Assembly: GCA_002407045.1 (NCBI GenBank)
Contig: DHKB01000057.1
Location: 1-64,000 of the forward strand
DNA: 64,000 nucleotides
DNA from: Candidatus Bruticola papionis
GTDB lineage: Bacteria > Vulcanimicrobiota > Xenobia > Xenobiales > Xenobiaceae
Direction of reading: 5' to 3'
A program made the translations under genes and the position numbers. Every line of letters starts with the position of its first letter. The stretch's first letter is position 1. The notes below the pieces were generated by a model that searched no databases, was not told the origin of the DNA, and was given only the letters and a program-made list of their open reading frames with translations. This document shows positions 17,568 to 26,487 of the stretch, piece after piece.

Positions 17568-19274
17568 ATGGCCACCGGTATCCAGACGGGCATGCGGACA
17601 GGCAGTGGTCCGTTAGCCACAGGAAGAGGTCCCCTGGGCAAACCGCCGGGTGGAGCCAATAACGGTAGTCCTTTGGGCAAGCTCGGCGCTATGTGGACGG
17701 GCATGAACCCGAAGGTGAGGATTGCGATTATATGCGTCATAGTCCTGGCAATTGTCGGAGTGATCGGACTCAACGTTTATAGCTCTGCCAATCAGCCTGT
17801 GGAGCTCTACGCAACGAAACTCAGTGAAGACGACGTCAAAGACGTCTCTATGAAATTGCAAGAGTGGAACATTCCCCACCAGGTAGCTCAAACTAACGAT
17901 AACCTTTTGGTCTCACCTAAAGATAAGGTTAGGGCTCAGGCTCAATTAGCTTCTCATGGCCTCCCTCGCCATGCTGTAATGACTAATGCCACGAAACCTG
18001 ATTCCAGCGGTATCAACACTATGTCCGAGAAAGAAAAGGACGACATCCGCAAGCAAGTTCTCGAAGGAGAACTCACCGAGTCTATGCGTCAAATGGACGG
18101 TGTTGCTGATGCTTACGTAAAACTCGGACTTCCCGAGCGCACTTTGTTCGATAACGGCCAAGAAAGCGCCAAAGCTGCCGTTATGCTCAAGCTTAAGCCT
18201 GGTGCTCAACTCAGTCGCGACCAGATCACAGGTATCGTGAACTTGGTTGCCTACTCTGTTCCAGACTTAAAAGCAGAAAATGTAAAGATCGTAGATACTA
18301 ACGGCAGAGACCTCACAGCCAACCTTCCTATCAATGGTAACAATTTCGGTATGGCTCCTAGCAGCCAGCTTGAGTACAAGCTCGCCTTAGAGAAACATCT
18401 CAAAGACAAAGTCGAGCAACAATTAGCTACCGTGCTGGGCGCTCAGAAATTTGCTGCTCAAGTAACAGCCGAAGTAGACTTCTCTCAGAATGAAGTTCAG
18501 CGTGAAGTTGTTGGTGGTCCCGATGATAGCGGTAAAGTTAAAGTCGGTGGTCAGAGGCGTGTCGAGCAATATAATAAAGACGGTAATAGCTCTGCTTCCA
18601 GTAGCGATGATGATGGTGCTGTCCAAATGGATACCAGCAGCAGTGAAAAGAAGAAAGGTACTTATGTCAAGACTGAAGAGTCTGAAAAGTACGAGGTCAA
18701 CAAGACCGTCTCTAAAAATGTTGACACTTCCCCTCGCATTCAACGCTTAACAGTATCCGTAGCTGTAGACAACTTGAAACCTGACCAGGAAGCTGCTATT
18801 GCAGGTTTGGTCAAAGATGCTATTGGTATCAATGAGAGCCGCGGTGACTCTGTTACCGTAAAGAGTGTTCCTTTCGCTACCGCCACCTTAGATGGTGTCT
18901 ATAGTGAAATGGCTGCGGGCATGGCTTCAGGTAACACCCCTGTAGCTCCCCCTTCCAGCGGTATCAGCACTTCAACTTTAGCTGCTATAGCTTTTATTCC
19001 CGCTGTTTTGCTTATGGCCTTGGTCGCAGTTTACGTTTCTCGTCAGCGTCAAGTTAAAGCTAGTCAATCCCAACTTATCCTCGGTGCTTCCACCGGTGGT
19101 GCCAGTTCTGATATTGCCGACCTTCTCAATGAAAAGTCCGGTAAATCGAAAGCAATGGGTGAAACCAGAGTAAATACTTCCGATCAATTGGAGCGTCTCG
19201 CTAAAGAGCGTCCCAACAAACTGGCTGAGATGATTAAAAACACTTGGCTTAGCGATCAACAGCAACAGAGATAG
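17568..19274 (+). CDS. fliF: Flagellar MS-ring protein FliF
   Basis: The 568-residue inner-membrane scaffold of the basal body, around which the export gate and C-ring assemble. Two transmembrane segments are visible: about 49-68 (AIICVIVLAIVGVIGLNVY) and about 467-488 (LAAIAFIPAVLLMALVAVYV), with the YscJ/FliF ring-building domain between them (ELTESMRQMDGVADAYVKL, then FGMAPSSQLEYK). The C-terminal tail that binds FliG is present (NKLAEMIKNTWLSDQ). The first ~45 residues are an unusual Gly/Pro/Thr-rich cytoplasmic extension. GGAGGAAGGAG precedes the ATG. A strong terminator follows. Confidence 0.95.
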   Translation: MATGIQTGMRTGSGPLATGRGPLGKPPGGANNGSPLGKLGAMWTGMNPKVRIAIICVIVLAIVGVIGLNVYSSANQPVELYATKLSEDDVKDVSMKLQEWNIPHQVAQTNDNLLVSPKDKVRAQAQLASHGLPRHAVMTNATKPDSSGINTMSEKEKDDIRKQVLEGELTESMRQMDGVADAYVKLGLPERTLFDNGQESAKAAVMLKLKPGAQLSRDQITGIVNLVAYSVPDLKAENVKIVDTNGRDLTANLPINGNNFGMAPSSQLEYKLALEKHLKDKVEQQLATVLGAQKFAAQVTAEVDFSQNEVQREVVGGPDDSGKVKVGGQRRVEQYNKDGNSSASSSDDDGAVQMDTSSSEKKKGTYVKTEESEKYEVNKTVSKNVDTSPRIQRLTVSVAVDNLKPDQEAAIAGLVKDAIGINESRGDSVTVKSVPFATATLDGVYSEMAAGMASGNTPVAPPSSGISTSTLAAIAFIPAVLLMALVAVYVSRQRQVKASQSQLILGASTGGASSDIADLLNEKSGKSKAMGETRVNTSDQLERLAKERPNKLAEMIKNTWLSDQQQQR

Positions 19275-19312
19275 CCTAGCCAATAAGCACCCCCAAGGTG
19301 CAAAATGCAGAG

Positions 19313-19350
19313 TGCGCCTCGGGGCTGATACAGCCCCGAGGCGCATTTTT
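19313..19350 (+). terminator. Strong intrinsic terminator after fliF
   Basis: A perfect 15-bp GC-rich stem (19313-19327 with 19331-19345), a 3-nt loop and five T. It ends the flgB-flgC-fliE-fliF unit just before the IS200/IS605 relic. Confidence 0.92.
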
Positions 19351-19371
19351 ATAAGATACCCAGCCAGAAAA

Positions 19372-20195
19372 CCCACGGTCTTTAGACCGTGGGATGAGTG
19401 GCGTCAACTTTGAACGAAATGCAACCTTGCTGTAATATAATGTTCCGGTAACACACATGGTACTATTCTAAATCTATAGAAAGGAGAAATCATATATATC
19501 TTACTGTAAAGCAACAGATAAAACATCTGTCTAAGGAAGACTATAAATCTATCAACCAATGGTTCAACAAAAAGAATGCATACTTGCAATCAATTAAGGA
19601 TAAACAGGGCTTTGGTAAAAAGACTATCAATAAACAAAAAGCGATAGCTCGCGATCGTAACAATAAAGTGAACGATTATATGACTAAGACTGCTCATAAA
19701 GTGATTGACTACTGTATTATCAATGATATAGGCACTCTTATCGTAGGTTACAATGAAACTTTTCAAAAAAGTTCTAATATTGGTAAACGGAATAATCAAA
19801 ACTTTGTAAATATTTCTTATGGTAAATTACGTGCCAAACTTGAATATCTTTGTGAACTCAATGGTATCACATTTGTAAAGCAAGAAGAGTCCTATACATC
19901 AAAAGCAAGTTTTTGGGATATGGATACGATACCGGTCTATAATAGCGATAATCCAGAAGAATATCAGTTTAGCGATAACAGAATACATCGTGGGCTTTAC
20001 AAAATGGCAAACGGAAATATTATGCGTAAAAGTAGCGTTGTGGATATGAATATCCTATACGGTAGGGGCGAAGTGGACACGCCCGTAAGAATAAGGGTTG
20101 CCTAGCAATAGGTGGAAACTTAAATATCAAACTTCTTAAATGGGAGCGTTAGCTCCTTAGAAGCCCATCACCTTTAGGTGATGGGTAGTTCACAG
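19372..20195 (+). mobile_element. Decayed IS200/IS605-family element (TnpB type)
   Basis: The left end has the sub-terminal hairpin CCCACGGTC-TTTA-GACCGTGGG (19372-19393) and the right end AGCCCATCACC-TTTA-GGTGATGGGT followed by AGTTCAC (about 20162-20193). Imperfect end hairpins without terminal inverted repeats or target duplication are typical of this family. Between them lies only a broken tnpB; no tnpA is present. The element sits in the fliF-fliG spacer, in the operon's orientation. The exact outer boundaries are uncertain. Confidence 0.75.
19494..20105 (+). pseudogene. tnpB: tnpB pseudogene with large internal deletion
   Basis: The frame reads YLTVKQQIKHLSKEDYKS, the usual TnpB N-terminus, then jumps directly to INQWFNKKNAYLQSIKDKQG, which in intact TnpB proteins lies some 200 residues further on. 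The deleted part includes most nucleic-acid-binding regions and the first RuvC aspartate. The remaining C-terminal part keeps EESYTSKASF (RuvC-II glutamate) and a degenerate end, RGLYKMANGNIMRKSSVVD. The expected start codon, seven bases after AAAGGAG, is ATA (19494) instead of ATG. Intact family members are RNA-guided nucleases encoded in IS200/IS605 elements; this copy cannot be an active nuclease. A shorter TTG-initiated frame begins at 19584. Confidence 0.75.
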
Positions 20196-20317
20196 TCAAG
20201 CAAGAAATATTGGCCAGTAGTCGAACAAGTTTAATCGGCGTAGAGTTCTGCAACTTGCGACAGCGACAGAAACTGAAACCGATATTTTTATAGAACACAA
20301 GCCGAGGAGGTACGGTC

Positions 20318-21319
20318 ATGTCTGTAAACTTGCCCCCCAAACAAAAGACAGCCATATTGTTGATGTCTCTTCCGCCTGAAGCTTCAGCGGAAATTTTCAA
20401 AGAATTGGGGCCCGAAGAAGTTCAGGCTATCACCACTGAAATATCCAAGTTGCCACAAATATCTCCTGAAACTAGAGCTCAGGTTATTCAAGAGTTTTTA
20501 AATCAGGATGGAGGCGATGCTCCTCGGCCTTTCGGCTTCGCTGGTATAGGCGGCCATTCTATTGGCGGCCCAACTGGTATAGGCAGTGTTCCCCCTCCCA
20601 TCGGCGGTGGTTTTACACAAACAGCCCCCATGACTACCTCCTCCAGCAATCGTCCTTTGGACTTTTTGCGCCGCGTCGATCCTCGCCAGCTCTTACAACT
20701 AATCCGCAAAGAGCATCCTCAGACCATAGCTGTCATCCTTTCCTATTTGCAACCTAGTCAAGCTTCAGCCGTGTTGAGCGACTTGCAACCTCAAGTACAA
20801 ACAGAAGTTGCCAAGCGTTTAGCGGAATTGCATCCTGTCAATCAAGAAATTTTAGCCGAGCTGGAAAAAGTTCTTGAATCGCGTTTGCATCAGGCCTTAG
20901 AAGATGGCGCTTACTCTCATGCCGACGGCAAAGAAGCCCTTTTGGAAATACTCAACCAAGCCGATCGCGGCACCGAAGAGCGCGTGCTCAGTGGCTTAGC
21001 AACGAAGAGTCCCCTTTTGGTAAACAATTTAAAGACGAAGCTTTGCGATTTTGAAGATCTCAACAATGTCGACGACCCTTCACTCGAACAAGTTTTACGT
21101 CTCACAGATTTCCGCGACTTAGTTTTAGCTTTAAAGGGAGCAGACGAGAATCTCTCCAAACGAGTCTATCGCTTCTTGTCTCCAGACGTAGCTAGAGCTT
21201 TACGTGACGACGTGGAAAGTTTAGTCCAAGTATCCTGGGATGAAATAAAACAGGCCCAGCAGCGTATTCGCAATATTCTGCGCGGCTTGGTAACATTAGG
21301 CAAAATTAAGTTCAGATAA
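20318..21319 (+). CDS. fliG: Flagellar motor switch protein FliG
   Basis: A 333-residue C-ring protein that links FliF to FliM and contacts the stator to produce torque. The N-terminal domain (KQKTAILLMSLPPEASAEIF), the middle domain with the EHPQTIAVILSYL motif, and the C-terminal torque domain (FRDLVLALKGADENLSKRVY) are all visible. Between the N and middle domains, about residues 66-105, is an unusual Gly/Pro-rich linker (FAGIGGHSIGGPTGIG). CGAGGAGG precedes the ATG. It is the first intact gene after the fliF terminator and IS relic, so it needs its own promoter; I could not identify one confidently in 20196-20317. Confidence 0.94.
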   Translation: MSVNLPPKQKTAILLMSLPPEASAEIFKELGPEEVQAITTEISKLPQISPETRAQVIQEFLNQDGGDAPRPFGFAGIGGHSIGGPTGIGSVPPPIGGGFTQTAPMTTSSSNRPLDFLRRVDPRQLLQLIRKEHPQTIAVILSYLQPSQASAVLSDLQPQVQTEVAKRLAELHPVNQEILAELEKVLESRLHQALEDGAYSHADGKEALLEILNQADRGTEERVLSGLATKSPLLVNNLKTKLCDFEDLNNVDDPSLEQVLRLTDFRDLVLALKGADENLSKRVYRFLSPDVARALRDDVESLVQVSWDEIKQAQQRIRNILRGLVTLGKIKFR

Positions 21320-21382
21320 GAACGACGATATTTTTTAGCAAAGTAGGTGAGCACACTGGCTCTTTACAAAGGAAACAACAGC

Positions 21383-22423
21383 ATGTCAGGTGGAGACAAC
21401 GCTCCCAAGCGCTCTGCCCTTCTCAAGCAACGACCTGCAAGTACCGATTTGAGTGATTTTGTTCCGACCAATTTCGGGGCCACAAAAGTAGTCGGCGACG
21501 GTGGAGGAAAAATCTTCCGAGGGCGCAGTGCAGCTCCCGAAGCAGCTCCTCAAGCTCCTAGCGGTGACGGTGAGTTTCACCCTCAAACCGGACGCCCGCC
21601 TATGGCTTCCAACCTTGGCAAGGTCTTTGGCAATCGCAAAACTGAGCACGCAGAGCATAAGCTCCCGCCAGTTTCTACTTATTCGGTGAGTGTGCCTACG
21701 GGGGATCCGCCTCCTCCAGGTGCTCCACTGCCTCCTCCTCCACCACCAGTAGATAAAGAAATCATTGCTAAAGCCGAAGCTAAAGCTAAAGAACTTATTG
21801 CTCAAGCCCAAAATCAGATCCAACAGATGATTCAACAGACCAACGAGCAAATACAGCAATTCAATGAACAAGCTGCTGCCGACGCCGAAAATGCTAGACA
21901 AATGGCTTTCCAGCAAGGAACTCAACAGGGCATCGAAGAGGGCAAACGCATTGCCCATCGCGAGTACGTTGATCTTATGCTCAAAGCCAGAGACCTTTAC
22001 GTACAAGCCATTAACGAAAGACGCAAGCTTATCGAAGACACCGAGCCAGCTTTGGCTAAGCTCTCTATAGGCATTGCTGAAAAAATTATCGGCTTAGAAG
22101 TAAGTACTAACAATGATGTAATTATGGGCGTTGTTAAAGAAGCCCTGGCTGATATGAAAGATCGCGAAGAAGTGCGCATTCGCGTCAACCCAGATGACTA
22201 TCATATTGTAAATAACGACCGCTCGTCTCTTATGCGAATGGTAGAAGGATTAAAAGATTTCGATTTATCAGTCGATTCTAAAGTGACTCGCGGCGGATGC
22301 ATTATCGAAACGAACTTAGGCAATATTGATGCCAGACTGGAAACTCAGTTGGCTGCCATAACCACAGCTTTTGACAGAAGCAGCAAAGGAGAGGACATAG
22401 ACGATGGCGCAGATGCCAGCTAG
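21383..22423 (+). CDS. fliH: Flagellar assembly protein FliH
   Basis: A 346-residue regulator of the FliI ATPase, linking it to the C-ring. The C-terminal FliH/type III L-protein region is clear (IGIAEKIIGLEVSTNNDVIM and RVNPDDYHIV). The centre is a long Gln/Ala-rich coiled coil starting KEIIAKAEAKAKELIAQAQ. The first ~130 residues are Pro/Gly-rich and low-complexity. I chose the ATG at 21383 because AAAGGA lies nine bases upstream; an in-frame GTG at 21347 is less well supported. The end overlaps the fliI start by 20 bp, implying translational coupling. Confidence 0.88.
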   Translation: MSGGDNAPKRSALLKQRPASTDLSDFVPTNFGATKVVGDGGGKIFRGRSAAPEAAPQAPSGDGEFHPQTGRPPMASNLGKVFGNRKTEHAEHKLPPVSTYSVSVPTGDPPPPGAPLPPPPPPVDKEIIAKAEAKAKELIAQAQNQIQQMIQQTNEQIQQFNEQAAADAENARQMAFQQGTQQGIEEGKRIAHREYVDLMLKARDLYVQAINERRKLIEDTEPALAKLSIGIAEKIIGLEVSTNNDVIMGVVKEALADMKDREEVRIRVNPDDYHIVNNDRSSLMRMVEGLKDFDLSVDSKVTRGGCIIETNLGNIDARLETQLAAITTAFDRSSKGEDIDDGADAS

Positions 22424-23987
22424 ACCGGCCGCCAAACCAATGGCCACCCGCCCAGCTTCAGTTCCCAAAACAAACTTTACTGCTCCAAGGCAAGGTGATG
22501 GCAAAGCAGATCCAGCTCCAGCGGCTCCTGCTCCTCCTCCACCAGCACCTCCAGCCAATCCGCAGCCTCAACCAGAGCCAGCTCCAGCTCCTCAACCTCT
22601 TAATGAAGATGATTTGGCCGCCAAAGAAAAGGCCTTGGCAGAGCCATTGCCTGAAGCTGAGCCTTTACCTAAAATTACTTTCCCTTCTTATTACTTGTCT
22701 TTAAACCGCTGCAAGCCCATTCGCATGCATGGTCGCGTCAGTCAGGTTATCGGTTTGACTATCGAATCTGAAGGCCCAGCGGTTAAGATGGGTGAGTTAT
22801 GCCTTATCTATGAGCGAGAAGGTTCTAAGCCTATTAGGGCCGAGGTTGTAGGCTTTAAAGGCAGCAAAGTTATGCTTATGCCTTTGGGCGACTTGGGCGG
22901 CATTAGTCCAGGCTGTGAAGTCCGAGCTACAGGTAAGCCTCTGTCAGTAAAAGTCGGTCCCAAGCTTTTAGGACGAGTTCTCGATGGTTTAGGCAACCCT
23001 ATCGACGGTTTAGGGCCCCTGGAATACGAGACAGAATATTCTATTTACAACGAGCCACCCAACCCCATTACCAGGCCACGTATTAAACGAGCTTTGCCTA
23101 TGGGTGTGCGTGTACTCGATTCTACTTTAACGCTTGGCGCTGGTCAGCGTGTCGGTATCTTCGCCGGTTCTGGTGTAGGCAAATCGACAACTCTTTCAAT
23201 GATTGCCCGTAATACAGCCGCCCAAGTCAACGTATTGGCCCTTATCGGAGAACGTGGACGTGAGTTGCGCGACTTTATCGAACGCGACCTCGGCCCTGAA
23301 GGTATGAAGCGCTCTGTAGTAGTGGTAGCTACTTCCGACCAACCCGCTTTGGTGCGTTTGAAAGGTGCTTACACAGGCACAGCCCTAGCGGAATACTTCC
23401 GTGATCAAGGCAACGACGTCATGCTCATGATGGACTCAGTTACTCGTTTTGCTATGGCTCAGCGTGAAGTGGGTTTGGCTGTAGGTGAGCCGCCAGCAAC
23501 CAAAGGTTACACTCCTTCTTGCTTTGCCTTGTTGCCCAAGCTGATGGAGCGTGCTGGTACTTCTCCCAAAGGTTCAATCACCGGCATCTACACAGTATTG
23601 GTAGAAGGCGACGACATGAACGAGCCTATCGCCGACACAGTGCGAGGTATTCTGGACGGTCACATCGTCCTCAACCGTAAAATTGCTCACAAAAACCGCT
23701 ATCCAGCTGTAGACGTGTTGCAATCAGTGTCCCGTCTTTTTACCGAAATTAACCCCAAAGACATTCAAAAGGCTGCTGGTATACTTAGGAATGTACTGGC
23801 CGTCTACCAAGAGAATGAAGACTTGATTAACATCGGCGCTTACCAGAAGGGCTCCAACCCCAAGGTAGACTTTGCCATCGACAAGATTGACGAAGTACAA
23901 AAATTCCTCAGTCAGGGAATTTACGAGCCGGCTCCTTTTGAAGAGACGCGCCGCCGCTTGTTAGAAATGTTCGGAGATCAAAAGTAA
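22404..23987 (+). CDS. fliI: Flagellum-specific ATPase FliI
   Basis: The 527-residue cytoplasmic ATPase of the flagellar type III export system. Walker A is GSGVGKST (about 255-262), the Walker B region is VMLMMDSVTRFAMAQREVG, and the family signature PPATKGYTPSCFALLPKLMER is present apart from small changes. It is about 90 residues longer than usual because of an Ala/Pro-rich N-terminal extension (residues 1-90) that also contains PKTNFTA at 21-27, a motif that recurs at the FlhB C-terminus. The start overlaps fliH by 20 bp and has AAAGGAGAGGAC upstream. Confidence 0.95.
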   Translation: MAQMPARPAAKPMATRPASVPKTNFTAPRQGDGKADPAPAAPAPPPPAPPANPQPQPEPAPAPQPLNEDDLAAKEKALAEPLPEAEPLPKITFPSYYLSLNRCKPIRMHGRVSQVIGLTIESEGPAVKMGELCLIYEREGSKPIRAEVVGFKGSKVMLMPLGDLGGISPGCEVRATGKPLSVKVGPKLLGRVLDGLGNPIDGLGPLEYETEYSIYNEPPNPITRPRIKRALPMGVRVLDSTLTLGAGQRVGIFAGSGVGKSTTLSMIARNTAAQVNVLALIGERGRELRDFIERDLGPEGMKRSVVVVATSDQPALVRLKGAYTGTALAEYFRDQGNDVMLMMDSVTRFAMAQREVGLAVGEPPATKGYTPSCFALLPKLMERAGTSPKGSITGIYTVLVEGDDMNEPIADTVRGILDGHIVLNRKIAHKNRYPAVDVLQSVSRLFTEINPKDIQKAAGILRNVLAVYQENEDLINIGAYQKGSNPKVDFAIDKIDEVQKFLSQGIYEPAPFEETRRRLLEMFGDQK

Positions 23988-23990
23988 ACT

Positions 23991-24452
23991 ATGGCTCAAA
24001 AACGCTTTCGTTACCGCTTGCAACAGATTCTCGAACTGAAAATCCAAGCTGAAGAAGATGAAAAAGAAAAACTGGCTAAACTTATTCAGCAGCAAGAGAA
24101 TGAACGCCAAATAAAAGCTCAGCTTGAGCAAAAGTTGGTTTCCATTCGTGAGGAATTAAAAGTTAGACAAGCCAACGGTACTCTGGATATAAATCAGCTG
24201 AGATTTTTCCCTCAGCATATTGAATTTGTAAAAGGCCAGATCGTCAACCAAGAGCTCAGAATCAAGGAGCTTACCATTCGCATTGCCCAACAGCGCGAAG
24301 CTCTAATGAAAGCAGCTCAAGAGAGACAAAGTTACGAAAAAAACAAGGAGAAGAGCCAGGAGAAATGGCTGGCAGAAATCGAGCAAGAAGAAAATAAGAT
24401 GCTCGACGAGCTGGCTACTTTGAAATACGCCCGTGATCCTTCCGCAACTTAG
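23991..24452 (+). CDS. fliJ: Flagellar export chaperone FliJ
   Basis: The 153-residue product is almost entirely an alpha-helical coiled coil rich in Glu, Gln and Lys, starting with the typical FliJ opening FRYRLQQILELKIQAEEDEK. FliJ fits in the centre of the FliI hexamer and contacts FlhA. It begins three bases after the fliI stop codon, so it is in the same operon. Length matches the family. Confidence 0.85.
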   Translation: MAQKRFRYRLQQILELKIQAEEDEKEKLAKLIQQQENERQIKAQLEQKLVSIREELKVRQANGTLDINQLRFFPQHIEFVKGQIVNQELRIKELTIRIAQQREALMKAAQERQSYEKNKEKSQEKWLAEIEQEENKMLDELATLKYARDPSAT

Positions 24453-24499
24453 GCCGAATATTTGTAACAATTACCTTACTGACACGCAAAAATAAAAGC

Positions 24500-24529
24500 T
24501 TGGAAAAAATATTGTTTTTCTACTATACT
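24500..24529 (+). promoter_or_regulatory. Possible promoter upstream of the transglycosylase gene
   Basis: TTGGAA (24500-24505) and TATACT (24524-24529) with an 18-nt spacer in the 183-bp gap after fliJ. The -10 matches consensus at five of six positions. Confidence 0.45.
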
Positions 24530-24635
24530 AAGCGGAAGAAACAGTGATAAAAATAACAAGAATCTTCAATTCGTTTTCGGATTAAAGAAAGTGTCAGCAA
24601 AATGAAAGGCAGCAAAATTAAAGGAGGCTAATGAA

Positions 24636-25259
24636 ATGTCCATATTCGCCAGAATAGATCAAATTGAACGGCAGATGACTTCGTTGGAAAATGCTCTTGA
24701 TACTAGAATGAGCTCTAAATCCAGCGCAGGAAATCTTACTTCGCCCCAAGACGCGGCTTCTTTCCAGAGTATGATCAACAGCATGACCAGCGGTCAGCGC
24801 TTCGATCCCTCTGCCGCCGCTATCAATTCTTCAAGTATACCCGTAGGAACCGGTTCGGGCAGTCCCACTCAATTTGACAGCATTATCAAAGAGGCTTCCG
24901 AGAAATATCACGTAGATCCAGCTCTTATTAAGGCTGTTATCAAACAAGAGTCCGCTTTCAATCCCCAGGCCACTTCAGTTTGTGGTGCCCAAGGCCTTAT
25001 GCAACTTATGCCCGAAACGGCCAGCGACTTAGGCGTAAAGAATGCTTACGATCCTAAAGACAACATCATGGGCGGCGCCAAATATCTCGGCCAGCTTATG
25101 GAAATGTTCAACGGCGATATGACTAAAACCATCGCCGCCTACAACGCAGGCCCCGGCTCCGTACAGCAGTACGGCGGCGTTCCTCCTTACCAAGAGACCC
25201 AAAACTATGTCGACAAAGTTTTAGGCTATTACCAGGAAAACAAAGGGATCCAAGCTTAG
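24636..25259 (+). CDS. Lytic transglycosylase (SLT domain), flagellar-associated
   Basis: A 207-residue protein with a C-terminal soluble lytic transglycosylase domain (about 85-200). The catalytic glutamate is in AVIKQESAFNPQA, followed by GAQGLMQLMPETA and TIAAYNAGPGSVQQYGG, the usual SLT motifs. These enzymes cleave the glycan strand of peptidoglycan. No Sec signal peptide is seen; the N-terminus is Ser/Gln-rich, as in substrates of the flagellar export system. Its position between fliJ and fliK suggests that it opens the wall for the rod, a role filled by FlgJ in other bacteria. GGAGG precedes the ATG. Confidence 0.85.
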   Translation: MSIFARIDQIERQMTSLENALDTRMSSKSSAGNLTSPQDAASFQSMINSMTSGQRFDPSAAAINSSSIPVGTGSGSPTQFDSIIKEASEKYHVDPALIKAVIKQESAFNPQATSVCGAQGLMQLMPETASDLGVKNAYDPKDNIMGGAKYLGQLMEMFNGDMTKTIAAYNAGPGSVQQYGGVPPYQETQNYVDKVLGYYQENKGIQA

Positions 25260-25283
25260 TTTTTATTCCTTCCCAACTTTTGT

Positions 25284-25330
25284 AAGCAAGCTCTGGCATT
25301 TACTGTTTTTTTTCAATTCAGAGCTTGCTT
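25284..25330 (+). terminator. 12-bp inverted repeat between transglycosylase and fliK
   Basis: AAGCAAGCTCTG (25284-25295) pairs perfectly with CAGAGCTTGCTT (25319-25330) around a T-rich 23-nt loop. No T-run follows the stem, so it may be a processing or stabilising hairpin rather than an efficient terminator. Confidence 0.5.
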
Positions 25331-25367
25331 ATGAAGTCAAGTTTTCCCATTATAAAAAGGAGCCGTT

Positions 25368-26312
25368 ATGGAAAACCAACTTTTTGTATCAATGTTAGGT
25401 TCTTCTGCTATTGGGCAGAATCGTGACAGTAAAAGCGACAAAGTCGAAACTAATTCCAGTGCCTTCAATAGTTGCTTAGAAGCAGCCACTTCCGACAAGG
25501 CCAACACCGAAAACGACGTCATAGCTAAGAAAGAGACCCGTAAAGAAGCTGCCGAACGTCAAAAAGCCGAAAAGGCCGAAGCTCAAGCCCAAGCCAAGGC
25601 CGATCAAGCTAAAATGACTCAAAATCCGCAGTCTATGGGCAGCAAAGCTTTCCTCTACGATATGATGTATCGCAACCCCGATACTTTGAGCATGGCTGAA
25701 AAACAAGCTATGAAGCTCGATGAAGCTTCCAAAGCTTTAAAAATGCAAAATGCTCAACCTAAAGAAAACGCCGGTGCAGCCAAGGAAGCTCCCGCTCAAG
25801 CCAACGCTTCTGGCAAAGAAGTCACCGCTTTGGCCGGTCAAAAATTTGACGAGCTCTTGGGTAAAGCCAGCAAAAAAGAAGAGGGCAAGCAACTCACTAC
25901 TGAAGCTGGTCAGGCCGCTTCTGGCGCTGCCAAAGGCGACAAGGCCGAAAAAGCTGACGACAGCGTAGCTCTCAACAGTGCCAACAAAGCCGAAGAGACT
26001 CACAAAACTCAGAGACTTTCCCAAACTCAAAAACGCCAGCAAGTTATCAATCAGATCGTAACCCATATGGAGATTCGCAACTTCACCAGCCGTGATGAGC
26101 TTACTCTCCGCCTCAACCCCGAATATCTGGGCGAACTCAAAATCAAGATCAACCGCGGCAAAGATGGTGAGTTGAGTGCTCAGTTCATTACTGATTCCGA
26201 AGATACTCGCGAAGTTCTTCAGGAAAGCCGCGCCGAGTTGCGTGAGCATATTGAAAAGAAAGGCATGAATTTGCGCAGCATCGATATTGAGATGGTCGAT
26301 CATATCGCTTAA
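25368..26312 (+). CDS. fliK: Flagellar hook-length control protein FliK
   Basis: A 314-residue protein. The C-terminal hook-length-control domain is recognisable by RDELTLRLNPEYLGELKIKI and the following VLQESRAELREHIEKKGMNL. This domain interacts with FlhB to switch export from hook to filament substrates. The N-terminal two thirds are Ala/Lys/Glu-rich and low-complexity, as expected for the molecular-ruler part. AAGGAG lies upstream of the ATG. A flgD (hook cap) gene, often next to fliK, is not present. Confidence 0.82.
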   Translation: MENQLFVSMLGSSAIGQNRDSKSDKVETNSSAFNSCLEAATSDKANTENDVIAKKETRKEAAERQKAEKAEAQAQAKADQAKMTQNPQSMGSKAFLYDMMYRNPDTLSMAEKQAMKLDEASKALKMQNAQPKENAGAAKEAPAQANASGKEVTALAGQKFDELLGKASKKEEGKQLTTEAGQAASGAAKGDKAEKADDSVALNSANKAEETHKTQRLSQTQKRQQVINQIVTHMEIRNFTSRDELTLRLNPEYLGELKIKINRGKDGELSAQFITDSEDTREVLQESRAELREHIEKKGMNLRSIDIEMVDHIA

Positions 26313-26384
26313 TTAGAGGGTTTTTAGCCTGCTTGGGACTGCATTGTTTACATTTTAGAAACAAACTGTTTAAGGCGTGACAAT

Positions 26385-26430
26385 AAGCCCTTGATACCTT
26401 TACGTTGAGATGGAGAGGGCTTTTCTCAAC
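26385..26430 (+). other. Candidate H-type pseudoknot upstream of the hook/rod gene
   Basis: Stem 1 pairs AAGCCCT (26385-26391) with AGGGCTT (26416-26422). Stem 2 pairs GTTGAGA (26404-26410) with TCTCAAC (26424-26430). The two helices interleave, giving pseudoknot topology. The element ends 57 nt before the start codon at 26488. Confidence 0.35.
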
Positions 26431-26487
26431 AGGCTCAAAGCTTCAAGAGTAACATGCCCAACGGGTTTAAGGAGGCAAAAGTAGATC

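Noticed and set aside
19494..20105. Functional TldR-type dead TnpB repressor of flagellar genes
   Set aside because: Known repressors keep nearly the whole protein; here about half, including the nucleic-acid-binding part, is deleted and the start codon appears lost. Kept as a relic only.
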